Shown here in pieces: positions 1-7,200 of a stretch of DNA of 8,791 nt; position 1 is the first letter of the stretch; each line of letters opens with the position of its first letter. The position numbers and the translations under genes are program-made. The stretch spans positions 1 to 8,791 of the forward strand of contig RDXT01000575.1 in the NCBI GenBank assembly GCA_004292985.1. Direction: 5' to 3'. The DNA is from Bacteroidota bacterium (GTDB lineage: Bacteria; Bacteroidota; Bacteroidia; J057). Below the pieces are notes generated by a model that saw nothing but the letters and a program-made list of their open reading frames with translations, did not search any database and had not been told where the DNA came from.

Positions 1-589
1 TATAAATTTTCTGGCCTTTGATTTTGTAGCTTCCGTCTGCCTGCGGCACAGCCGAGGTGGTGATGTCTGAAAGGGAACTTCCAGCCTGCGGTTCTGTGAG
101 GGCCATCGTTCCCTGCCATTTACCTGCATACATCATGGGCAGATATTTGGCTTTTTGTTCGGCAGTGGCAAATGAAATCAGCAGGTTGGCAGCGCCTGCG
201 GTAAGTCCGGTGAAACTGGTCGCTCCATTATTTGCCGCCGAAATAATAAAGCCGATCGAAACGCCCAGCATGTGAGGTACCTGCATCCCGCCATCTTCTA
301 TGGGCGCTACCGCTCCGATCCAGCCGCCTTCTCCCATCGCATCGAGGTAAGGCCGCACACTTTCATGCACATAGAGTTGACCATCGCGAAGTTCGGGTTC
401 CTGACGGTCCATAGATTCATAATGCGGAAACAGATACACATCTGCCAGTTGCTTCGCAGCATCGAGCATCATATCCAGGGACTCGCGGTCGTGGTGGGCA
501 TAGCGCTCATGCTGAAGCAGGTCTTCGATCTGGTTTACTTCGTGCAGCAAAAAACGTACATTCCGGGTACTTACATATTGTCTGGCCAT
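1..589 (-). CDS. Acyl-CoA dehydrogenase, N-terminal part (cut by window edge)
   Basis: Read on the minus strand from the ATG at 589-587, the frame stays open for 196 codons to the window edge. The product would catalyse the FAD-dependent alpha,beta-dehydrogenation of an acyl-CoA, the first step of beta-oxidation. Residues 5-60 resemble the short N-terminal extension of the large (about 600-residue) acyl-CoA dehydrogenases related to DmdC (YVSTRNVRFLLHEV, then a helical segment). The usual N-terminal helical domain follows, with GEGGWIGAVAPIEDGG at 86-101. The signature MALTEPQAGSSLSDI at 162-176 is the flavin- and substrate-contacting motif of the family. The catalytic base and C-terminal domains lie outside the window, so substrate chain length cannot be judged. 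It is divergent from the enoyl-CoA hydratase-family gene at 680, so two beta-oxidation-type genes share one short control region. The family call is secure; the subfamily is inferred from the N-terminus only. Confidence 0.93.
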   Translation of the reverse strand, partial: MARQYVSTRNVRFLLHEVNQIEDLLQHERYAHHDRESLDMMLDAAKQLADVYLFPHYESMDRQEPELRDGQLYVHESVRPYLDAMGEGGWIGAVAPIEDGGMQVPHMLGVSIGFIISAANNGATSFTGLTAGAANLLISFATAEQKAKYLPMMYAGKWQGTMALTEPQAGSSLSDITTSAVPQADGSYKIKGQKIY

Positions 590-607
590 GGGAGGGTCTT
601 TTTGTTA

Positions 608-644
608 TAAATGTATGCATGCATCATAAATTTATGTAGTTTAG
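608..644. promoter_or_regulatory. Divergent control region with two abutting palindromes
   Basis: The 90 bp between the two divergent lipid-metabolism genes holds two perfect palindromes placed end to end: ATGCATGCAT (615-624) and CATAAATTTATG (625-636). Sequences close to the Bacteroidota -7 element TAnnTTTG occur in both directions: TAAATTTA at 627-634 and TAGTTTAG at 637-644 on the plus strand, and TACATTTA (615 to 608) on the minus strand. None has a -33 TTTG at the usual spacing; the nearest, TTTG at 601-604, is 22 bp before 627. The palindromes could be an operator for a dimeric fatty-acid-responsive regulator, but no regulator gene is visible. The palindromes are directly seen; their function is inferred. 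Confidence 0.35.
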
Positions 645-679
645 GTAGAAGTTCCAAGCCTTTCACAACTACTATTTTT

Positions 680-1456
680 ATGAGCGCTACCGTTACGGCT
701 ACCCGCCAGGGATTTATCAAGACCCTTACGATTTCGAACCCCTCCCGCAAAAACGCGATCAGCGGTGCGATGGCCCGCCAGCTTCTGGCCCTTGTGCTGG
801 AAACCCGCGACGACGACAGCCGGGTGGTCATTCTTGAAGGCGATGGCAAAGATTTTTGCGCGGGCGCCGACCTCGATCCGTCATCTCTTCAGGGAGGATT
901 TGATGTGGCGGAGTTTCTCCGCAGCACCTACAATCCGCTCGTACAGGCGATGCGCGACATGGACAAACTTTTTATCGCGAAAGTAAGAGGCGTCGCCGTG
1001 GGAGTGGGCTTTAATTTTGCCCTGGCCTGCGACCTGGTCTATGCCGCCGAGACCGCCCGCTTTAGCCAGATATTTACCCAGATCGGACTCTCTACCGATG
1101 GCGGGGGCGCTTATTTTATGCTGGAGCGCATGGGCTACCACCGCGCCCTCGAACTGATGCTCACCCACCGCATGATCTCCGGTGCCGAAGCCGGCCAGTG
1201 GGGAATCATCAACCAGGCCCTCCCCGATGAGGAGCTGGACGAAGCCGTGGAAAAGATGGCCGCGCTGATTGCCAATGGTCCCTTTACCGCCCTCCGCAAT
1301 ACCAAGGCCAATGTCCGGGCCGCCGCCCGCGGAGGTCTCGCAGCTGCTGTGGAGCAGGAAGCCGTGAGCCAGGGCGAAAACTTCCGCACCAAAGACTTCT
1401 TCGAAGGGGTCGCCGCCTTCCTCCAGAAGCGAAAACCCACTTTTAAAGGTGAATAA
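680..1456 (+). CDS. Enoyl-CoA hydratase/isomerase family protein
   Basis: A 258-residue crotonase-fold protein acting on an acyl-CoA thioester. I chose the ATG at 680 because the 23 codons that could be added upstream (from 611) cover the palindromic control region and do not look like crotonase sequence, while MSATVTATRQGFIKTLTISNPSRKNAIS begins the fold normally (stated here as the start at residue 1 with NPSRKNAIS at 20-28). Visible motifs are the oxyanion-hole segment DFCAGADL (58-65) and GVAVGVGFNFALACDL (104-119). The first catalytic Glu of classical hydratases (E144 of rat ECHS1) aligns with a non-acidic position in RFSQIFTQIGL. E158 in ALELML matches the second (E164), and D140 in STDGGG sits where PaaG-type isomerases carry Asp. 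Isomerase or another crotonase activity is therefore as likely as hydration. The gene is divergent from an acyl-CoA dehydrogenase and transcribed toward the putative origin. Confidence 0.9.
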   Translation: MSATVTATRQGFIKTLTISNPSRKNAISGAMARQLLALVLETRDDDSRVVILEGDGKDFCAGADLDPSSLQGGFDVAEFLRSTYNPLVQAMRDMDKLFIAKVRGVAVGVGFNFALACDLVYAAETARFSQIFTQIGLSTDGGGAYFMLERMGYHRALELMLTHRMISGAEAGQWGIINQALPDEELDEAVEKMAALIANGPFTALRNTKANVRAAARGGLAAAVEQEAVSQGENFRTKDFFEGVAAFLQKRKPTFKGE

Positions 1457-1473
1457 CTGATACTCAGCCACTT

Positions 1474-1505
1474 GAAAACCTTACACATGTAAGGTTTTCT
1501 TTTTT
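1474..1505 (+). terminator. Intrinsic terminator after the enoyl-CoA hydratase gene
   Basis: Perfect 12-base arms GAAAACCTTACA (1474-1485) and TGTAAGGTTTTC (1488-1499) flank CA; in RNA the top pair or two would open to form the loop. Six T follow (1500-1505). It lies 17 bp after the stop codon of the hydratase gene and 24 bp before the first DnaA box, so it would keep transcripts from running into the origin. The left arm has an A run opposite the T run, so some leftward activity is possible. Confidence 0.88.
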
Positions 1506-1529
1506 CCGGTCACTTTTATGCCCCAAACT

Positions 1530-1798
1530 TTGTCCACAGAGCTGTGCATAAGCCGCTAACTTATTGATTATCAACACCCACATATCCACATGCTTTCCCC
1601 AAATTTGTGGATCACCCGAATCACCCGGTGCAAAGCCTTATCCACACATGTCAGACTTATTCACAATTTGGGGGAAACCCGGAGTTCATCCACACAGGCT
1701 GTGTATTTCTTGTCTTTTATCAACGCCCCATTCACAATCCACTTATGAAAAGTTATGCATACGTCCCTTTGTCCACACCCTTGTGGAAATGTAGATAA
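1530..1798. promoter_or_regulatory. Left DnaA-box cluster
   Basis: Exact boxes are 1638-1646 (TTATCCACA, +), 1657-1665 (TTATTCACA, +) and 1543-1551 (TGTGCATAA, minus-strand TTATGCACA). One-mismatch boxes on the plus strand start at 1530, 1568, 1582, 1686, 1753 and 1769. Those on the minus strand are 1606-1614 (TGTGGATCA) and 1790-1798 (TGTAGATAA). That makes eleven boxes in 269 bp. TTGTCCACA occurs twice, at 1530 and 1769. Box density is highest between 1530 and 1694, which suggests the main DnaA assembly platform. The box sequences are seen directly; DnaA binding is inferred from family knowledge. Confidence 0.78.
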
Positions 1799-2038
1799 GC
1801 GCCGCCGGAGCTGCCCGGATCTTATACCGGATATGTGAACTTTTGCAAGTATCCGCGTATCGCAAGTTCCGGAATAAGCGGCTGTGAAATAAGCATATAC
1901 ATACGCTCTTGTCTCTGTGTTATCCGGATCATAATTAGTCATATCTGCATAACATTTTCTTAACAGAAGCACTTTCGGACTGTGGATGTTGCCGGGGTAA
2001 ACGTGGACAACGATAAAGTCAATAGACCGTAAATTCTG
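1799..2038. other. Spacer within the putative origin, one weak DnaA box
   Basis: This stretch between the two box clusters has no credible gene, tRNA or terminator. It holds one one-mismatch box on the minus strand (1944-1952, TCTGCATAA) and weaker matches such as TGTGGATGT at 1981-1989. CCGGATC occurs twice (near 1816 and 1924) and GCAAGT twice (near 1846 and 1862). I assign these no function. A 103-codon minus-strand frame that crosses part of it looks spurious. Confidence 0.5.
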
Positions 2039-2286
2039 TTATCCACCAATCCACACCCTCTAATAGTTCTAATACTTTTTAATAAAAATCTATTTAAGAA
2101 TTAAGCTCAGAAAAGAAGATTGATTTGGGGCTGATTCCCCCCGGTCTTTGTTCACAGATGGCCTGACCACAGACACTTTCATAAGTTTTCCCCATACAGG
2201 ATTTTGTGGATATCTCTGGTTTTCATTCAGAAAGGATTGATAAAGAAATCATTGCACAGACAAACTCCTTAACTTTACGTGGATAA
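2039..2286. promoter_or_regulatory. Right DnaA-box group
   Basis: Four one-mismatch boxes surround the right side of the AT-rich block: TTATCCACC at 2039-2047 (+), TTGTTCACA at 2148-2156 (+), TGTGGATAT at 2205-2213 (minus) and CGTGGATAA at 2278-2286 (minus). Two-mismatch copies such as CGTTGATAA (2290-2298) and TGTGGGCAA (2301-2309) extend the group toward thiL. The last boxes lie about 100 bp before the thiL start, so DnaA bound there could also influence thiL transcription. That last point is inference. Confidence 0.6.
2061..2104. other. AT-rich block, candidate DNA unwinding element
   Basis: 39 of these 44 bases are A or T, the most AT-rich block of the gap. It begins just after two clustered boxes, TTATCCACC (2039-2047) and the two-mismatch CAATCCACA (2047-2055). 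That position next to DnaA boxes is typical of a duplex unwinding element. TA-starting triplets run through its first part (TAA TAG TTC TAA TAC), which loosely recalls the DnaA-trio elements of other bacteria, but the match is too irregular to call. The composition is seen; unwinding is inferred. Confidence 0.6.
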
Positions 2287-2389
2287 TTTCGTTGATAACC
2301 TGTGGGCAACCGAAGTGTAAATGATCCGGTGCTTTCTGCTCGGAATGATTTGTTACTTTTATCACCCCGGCTAAGCTTTTTATCTGTCT

Positions 2390-3418
2390 ATGTCATCACT
2401 TACACCTGTTTCGTCCCTCGGAGAGTTCGGCCTGATCGAACGCCTCACCCGCAATTTCCCGGAGCAAAATCCGGATGTGCTGCGCCGCATCGGAGACGAT
2501 GCCGCAGTGGTTCGCACTTCGGAGGGCGAGGTACAGGTGTTTTCGACAGACCTGCTGCTGGAGGGGGTTCATTTTGATCTGGCCTATGTGCCGCTGCGAC
2601 ACCTGGGCTACAAAGCCGTTTCGGTAAATGTGAGCGATATAGCTGCGATGAATGCACGGGCCTATGGAATTACGGTGAGCATCGCGGTGAGCAGCCGCTT
2701 TAGCATCGAAGCCCTCGACGAATTGTACAAAGGCATCCGGCAGGCCTGCAAAAATTATGGGGTGGAGCTGCTCGGCGGCGATACCTCCAGCTCCCGCCAG
2801 GGAATGGTGATTTCCGTTACGGCCTTCGGCAAAGCTGCCGAGTCCGACATCATCTACCGAAGCGGTGCCCGCGAAAAAGACCTGATCTGCGTTACCGGCG
2901 ATGTGGGCGCAGCATACGCCGGACTGCTGGTGCTCGACCGCGAAAAAGCGGTCTATCTCAAAAATGCCAACGTGCAGCCCGACCTCGATACCTACGACTA
3001 CGTGATGGCCCGCCAGCTCAAACCCGAAGCGCGGGTGGACATGGCAGTGCGTTTTGCCGAAATGGGCATCCGCCCTACCGCCATGATGGATGTAAGCGAT
3101 GGCATCGCCAGCGAACTGCATCACCTCTGCCGGCAGAGCGGAACAGGCGCGACTATCTACGCCGCCAAACTGCCCATAGATCCGCAGACCGTTTCGGTCG
3201 CCGAAGAGTTCAGCATCAGTCCCGTAACTTTTGCCCTCAATGGCGGTGAAGATTACGAACTGATTTTTACGATTCCGCTCAGCGATTTCGAAAAGATTCA
3301 AACCCAGACCGACATTACCGTGATCGGCCACATGACTGCTGACCCCAAACTGATTCAAATTGTGATGGACAGCGGCGAGGTGCTCGATATTCAGGCCCAG
3401 GGATTCCGGCACTTTTAA
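2390..3418 (+). CDS. thiL: Thiamine-monophosphate kinase
   Basis: A 342-residue cytoplasmic enzyme that phosphorylates thiamine monophosphate with ATP to give thiamine diphosphate, the last step of thiamine cofactor synthesis. All ThiL landmarks are present in order. GDDAAV at 35-40 and STDLLLEGVHF at 52-62 bind metal and substrate. NVSDIAAMNA at 80-89 and LGGDTS at 128-133 follow, then DVSDGIASEL at 235-244 and NGGEDYELIF at 285-294. The fold is the PurM/AIR-synthase type (ATP-binding N-terminal half, then the AIRS C-terminal half), and the length is normal for the family. The ATG at 2390 has no Shine-Dalgarno sequence, as is usual in Bacteroidota, and no better start exists upstream. No other thi gene and no THI-box riboswitch is seen in the 5' region. 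The next gene starts 9 bp after the stop, so the two are probably co-transcribed. Confidence 0.96.
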   Translation: MSSLTPVSSLGEFGLIERLTRNFPEQNPDVLRRIGDDAAVVRTSEGEVQVFSTDLLLEGVHFDLAYVPLRHLGYKAVSVNVSDIAAMNARAYGITVSIAVSSRFSIEALDELYKGIRQACKNYGVELLGGDTSSSRQGMVISVTAFGKAAESDIIYRSGAREKDLICVTGDVGAAYAGLLVLDREKAVYLKNANVQPDLDTYDYVMARQLKPEARVDMAVRFAEMGIRPTAMMDVSDGIASELHHLCRQSGTGATIYAAKLPIDPQTVSVAEEFSISPVTFALNGGEDYELIFTIPLSDFEKIQTQTDITVIGHMTADPKLIQIVMDSGEVLDIQAQGFRHF

Positions 3419-3427
3419 TTTATACCC

Positions 3428-4195
3428 ATGCAGTCTGTTTTCAGCTACAATGTCAATGGCATCCGTGCCGCAGAAAAAAAAGGGTTTTTCGACTGGCTCG
3501 GCCAGGCTTCTCCCGATGTCATCTGCCTTCAGGAAACCAAGGTGCAGCCCGATCAACTCGATGCAAATATGCTGCATCCCGCAGGGTATCATGCCTACTG
3601 GCATTCGGCAGAAAAAAAAGGCTACAGCGGGGTGGCGATTTTTTCTAAAAAAGAACCGCTGAATGTGACCTACGGTTGCGGCATTGCAGAATATGATGCC
3701 GAAGGCCGTGTGCTTCGCGCCGATTTCGAAGGCTACTCCGTGATCTCGCTCTACCTGCCTTCCGGTTCGAGCGGCGAACACCGGCAGGCGATCAAGGATG
3801 TGTTTATGCCCGACTTTTATAAATACATTTCGGAGCTGAAGCAAAGCATCCCGAATCTGGTGATCTCAGGCGATTATAACATTGCGCATCATCCACAAGA
3901 TATCCACGATCCGGTGGGTAATAAAAAAAGCTCAGGTTTTCTCCCGCATGAGCGCGAATGGATGACGCAGTTTCTGGAGCTGGGTTTTGTGGATTCGTTC
4001 CGGATGTTCCACGAAGGCAAAGGCCATTATTCCTGGTGGAGCCAGCGCAGCCGCGCACGGGAGCAAAACAAAGGCTGGCGCATAGACTACCACCTGCTCA
4101 CAAAGTCGCTGTCCGAAGTCTGTGTGGGTGCGTCTATTTTACCGGAAGTTGTCCATTCTGACCATTGCCCGATTGTGGTAAACCTTGATGTGTAA
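3428..4195 (+). CDS. xth: Exonuclease III-family AP endonuclease/3'-5' exonuclease
   Basis: A 255-residue endonuclease/exonuclease/phosphatase-fold enzyme that would cut DNA at abasic sites and remove blocked 3' ends in base-excision repair. The catalytic set is complete. N8 in SYNVNGIRAA and E36 in CLQETK bind metal, Y109 lies in SLYLPSG, D149 and N151 in SGDYNIAH, D220 in RIDYHL, and D245 and H246 form the final SDHCP. Length is close to E. coli ExoIII (268 residues). There is no signal peptide, so it should act in the cytoplasm. It starts at an ATG 9 bp after thiL and probably shares its transcript. About 80 bp without a clear terminator separate it from the next gene, so read-through is possible. 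Whether it is closer to ExoIII or to the ExoA/ApeX branches cannot be settled by eye. Confidence 0.95.
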   Translation: MQSVFSYNVNGIRAAEKKGFFDWLGQASPDVICLQETKVQPDQLDANMLHPAGYHAYWHSAEKKGYSGVAIFSKKEPLNVTYGCGIAEYDAEGRVLRADFEGYSVISLYLPSGSSGEHRQAIKDVFMPDFYKYISELKQSIPNLVISGDYNIAHHPQDIHDPVGNKKSSGFLPHEREWMTQFLELGFVDSFRMFHEGKGHYSWWSQRSRAREQNKGWRIDYHLLTKSLSEVCVGASILPEVVHSDHCPIVVNLDV

Positions 4196-4275
4196 GGAAC
4201 CCAAAAGAGCTGCTTGTTTTCTACAAACACATTGCTGAAATTACATGTGGTGAAGTGTCTTTAGCTAAAAATAGT

Positions 4276-7200
4276 ATGAATCAGCATCATCAGGTTTTAG
4301 ATCAGCGTATCCAGGAGTTTCGCAGGAAATACTATCTGGATAAGATCATCCGGGGAAGTCTGGTCCTGGCGCTACTTATGAGTTCCATCTTATTTGTGGC
4401 CCTGATCAGCGAAAGCCTTTTCGGGTTTTCAAGCGCCGTGCGGACAGGCATGGTTTTTCTGCTGGGAACTACCTTTGCCGGCGTGCTGGGGTATATGGTT
4501 TTATGGCCCGTTTCTCAATTAATGAAAATCACGCGCCATATCTCCGACCTTCAGGTAGCTGACATGGTCAAAGGATATTTTCCGGAGATTAATGACAAAC
4601 TGATCAACTGGCTTCAGTTGCGCAGACAAAGCGACGCCTCGGCTTCACTGGCTATGGCAGCCCTCGACCGCAAGGCATCAGAGATCGCCCCGGTACAACT
4701 GAGCAGCGCCATCAACCTGCAAGTCAACCGCAAATACATCTGGTATCTGCTGCTGCCCATTTCGCTTTATCTTCTTACCTATTTTGCAGATAGCTCATTT
4801 CTCACTGCGGGTGCCCACCGCCTGATGAATTATAATAAGACCTTCATCCCGGCGGCCCCTTTTCAAATCAACCTCAAAGAGATTCCCAACAAACTTGTCG
4901 CCGGATCCAATTATCAGATTCAGGTGCATGTCGAAGGAAACCAGCTCCCGGCAGAGCTGTTTTTGTATGTAAAAAATGAGGAGGAAAATGGCAGCCGATT
5001 TATTGATTTTTCGCTGGATAAAATTTCGGCTACCGATTTTGAATACACCCTCTCCGACCTCAAGCAGGACTTCACCTTTTATATAGGGAATCCCGAAGCC
5101 CGGACCGAAGCCTGGAAAGTGGAGATTATCAAGCGTCCTTTTATCCGCAACTTCCGCATCCGGGTGGACTATCCCGACTACACGGGTCTTCCTGCCCAGT
5201 ACCTCGAAGAAAATGTGGGCGACTTCAAAGCCCTGCGCGGCTCAGCCATTACCTGGGAACTTACGCCACAGGGCGAAGTCAAAGAAGCGGCCATTGTCAG
5301 CAAGGATGGCAAGTCGGCATTCAGCCAGCGCCAGGGCAGCGAAAAGTACGAAGTCAACCGCCGCTTGATGCAGGACATGGAATACTTCATTTCGCTGACT
5401 TCATCCGAAGATATTTCAAACCTCGATACGGTGCGCTACAAAGCCACAGCCTTGCAGGACCGTTTTCCCAGCATATATGTGATTTCGCCCGGCGACGATT
5501 TTCAGGTGGATCTCGATCCGGTGATGCCGCTCGATGTAGAGCTGGGCGACGATTTTGGTTTCAGCAAACTGGCGATGTACTACCGCTTCACCAAGTCCGG
5601 AGGCGCCAGCAGCACCAGCACAGAATATAAAGAGTATCCGCTGACGATAGAGGCCCGCACCTTGCTGCAACCCCGCAGCTTTAGCATTGACCTCAGCAGC
5701 CTCGGTTTTCAGGAAGGCGACGAGCTGGAGTATTTTGTAAAAGTATGGGACAATGATGGGATCGCAGGTCCGAAGTTTTCCATCAGCCCCACCTTCAAAG
5801 CCGTATATCCAACCCTCGAAGCGCGCTACGATGAGATCGAAAAGCAAAAAGACGAAGTGCGCGACGATCTGCAAAAGCTGAAAGACAAAGCAGAAATGCT
5901 GGAGCAGTCTTATAAGAAGATGCAGGAAAAATTGCTCGAACAGAAGAAGCTCTCTTTCGACGATAAAAAGGAAATGCAAAATACGCTTCAGCAACATCAG
6001 GAGATGATGAAGCAGATTGACCAGACCCAGCAAAAGTTTGAGGAGACGAAAGAGAAACTTCAGGAAAACCAGATGGTGTCCGAGCAGACCCTTCAGAAGC
6101 AGGAAGACCTGAATAAGTTTTTGGACGAATTGAAAGATCCGGAACTTCAGAAACTGATGGAGGAAATCCAGCAGAAGATGGAAAACATGAATCCGGAAGA
6201 CTTCCGCGAAAAGCTGGAGCGGCTCAAGCAAAAAGACGAGGACATGAAAAAGAGCCTCGAACGTACGCTCGAGCTTCTCAAGCAGCTGGAGGTACAGGAA
6301 AAGATAGATGAGGTTCGCAACAAAATAGACAACCTCCAAAGCAAGGAGAATCTGCTGAACGAGCAGTTGGAAAAGGCCGAAACTCCGGAGCAGATGAAGG
6401 ACCTTTCTCAACGCCAGGAAGAGCTGGGTGAAAAAATGGACGCCGTCCAGAAGGACCTCGAAGAGCTGAAAGAGATGAAGTCCGAAACCCAGACACCGGA
6501 CGAAGCCCAGATGGAGGAGACGATCGAAGACTCTGAGCAAGCCGAAAGTGAAATGGACAAAGCGGCCCAGGAGATGGAAAAAGCAGCTGAGTCACAGGAG
6601 GAAGGAAGCCGCCAGAGCAAGAAAGAATCGCAGCAGCAAAAGAGCAACGCTTCCAAATCACAGAAGAGCGCTTCGGATAAAATGCAGGAAATGTCTGATC
6701 AGCTTTCGCAGATGCAGCAGGACTCGCAGTCGCAGCAGGACGAGGAGAATATGGAAAACCTCCGGGCGCTGTTGGAAAACCTGCTCAAGCTTTCGTTCGA
6801 TCAGGAAGACCTCCGCGATGGCGTGAGCAAGCTTCGCTATGGCGATCCTGCCCTGCTTGCCCGCAGCCAGCAGCAGAAAAAACTCCAGGATGATATGGCC
6901 CTCGTACAGGACAGCCTCGAATCGCTGGCCAACAGGGTCTTCCAGATACAGAAGTTCGTGCTCGACGAAAGCCAGAAAATCGAGAAAAACATGAACGAGT
7001 CACAGGTGTTTTTCCGCAACAAGCAGATTTCGATGATCACCTTCCACCAGCAATCGGCCATGACCAGCATCAACAACCTGGCCAATATGCTCTCCGATGT
7101 CATGAAGCAGATGCAGCAGCAGATGATGAATGCCAAGCCGGGACAGGGAATGTGTCAGAAGCCGGGCGGCAAAAAGCCGAATATGCAGGGCATGTCCCAG

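Larger units (their letters stand above)
1530..2286. other. oriC: Putative chromosomal replication origin (oriC)
   Basis: This stretch lies inside an 880-bp gap with no convincing gene. It carries three exact copies of the DnaA box TTATNCACA and thirteen copies with one mismatch, on both strands. With equal base use, about 0.03 exact and 0.6 one-mismatch copies would be expected in this length. The boxes form a dense left group (1530-1798), one isolated box (1944-1952) and a looser right group (2039-2286). An AT-rich block (2061-2104) adjoins the first box of the right group and is the likely unwinding element. Gene orientation agrees: everything from 2390 on points right, and the acyl-CoA dehydrogenase points left. 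A parS palindrome lies 6.4 kb to the right. No dnaA gene is visible. A plasmid or second-replicon origin is possible but unlikely beside housekeeping genes such as thiL and ybeY. Confidence 0.78.

Noticed and set aside
57..610. Plus-strand open frames of 72 and 112 codons
   Set aside because: They are antisense to the acyl-CoA dehydrogenase, whose conserved motifs are on the minus strand and whose frame stays open to the window edge.
611..679. Upstream ATG at 611 as the start of the enoyl-CoA hydratase-family gene
   Set aside because: The added 23 residues are unlike crotonase N-termini and would place coding sequence over the palindromic control region.
1564..1972. Small open frames of 63-103 codons on both strands in the gap
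   Set aside because: They run through the DnaA-box cluster, overlap each other on opposite strands and show no domain-like sequence; chance frames in the putative origin.
2270..2361. Promoter-like TAACTTTA (2270-2277) and TACTTTTA (2354-2361) before thiL
   Set aside because: Both are one base from the Bacteroidota -7 pattern, but neither has a -33 TTTG or TTG at the usual distance; AT-rich sequence gives such matches often.
2396..3844. 482-codon minus-strand open frame opposite thiL and xth
   Set aside because: It is antisense to two genes with complete catalytic motifs, crosses their junction and has no recognisable domain; it reflects the codon use of the real genes.
4213..4230. Terminator between xth and the large membrane protein gene
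   Set aside because: Only a 4-5-bp hairpin (TTGTTTTCTACAAA) without a T run; too weak to call.
5416..6540. 374-codon minus-strand frame rich in Leu and Phe, looking like a membrane protein
   Set aside because: It is the antisense of Lys/Glu/Gln-rich coiled-coil codons, which read as Leu/Phe on the other strand. No independent support.
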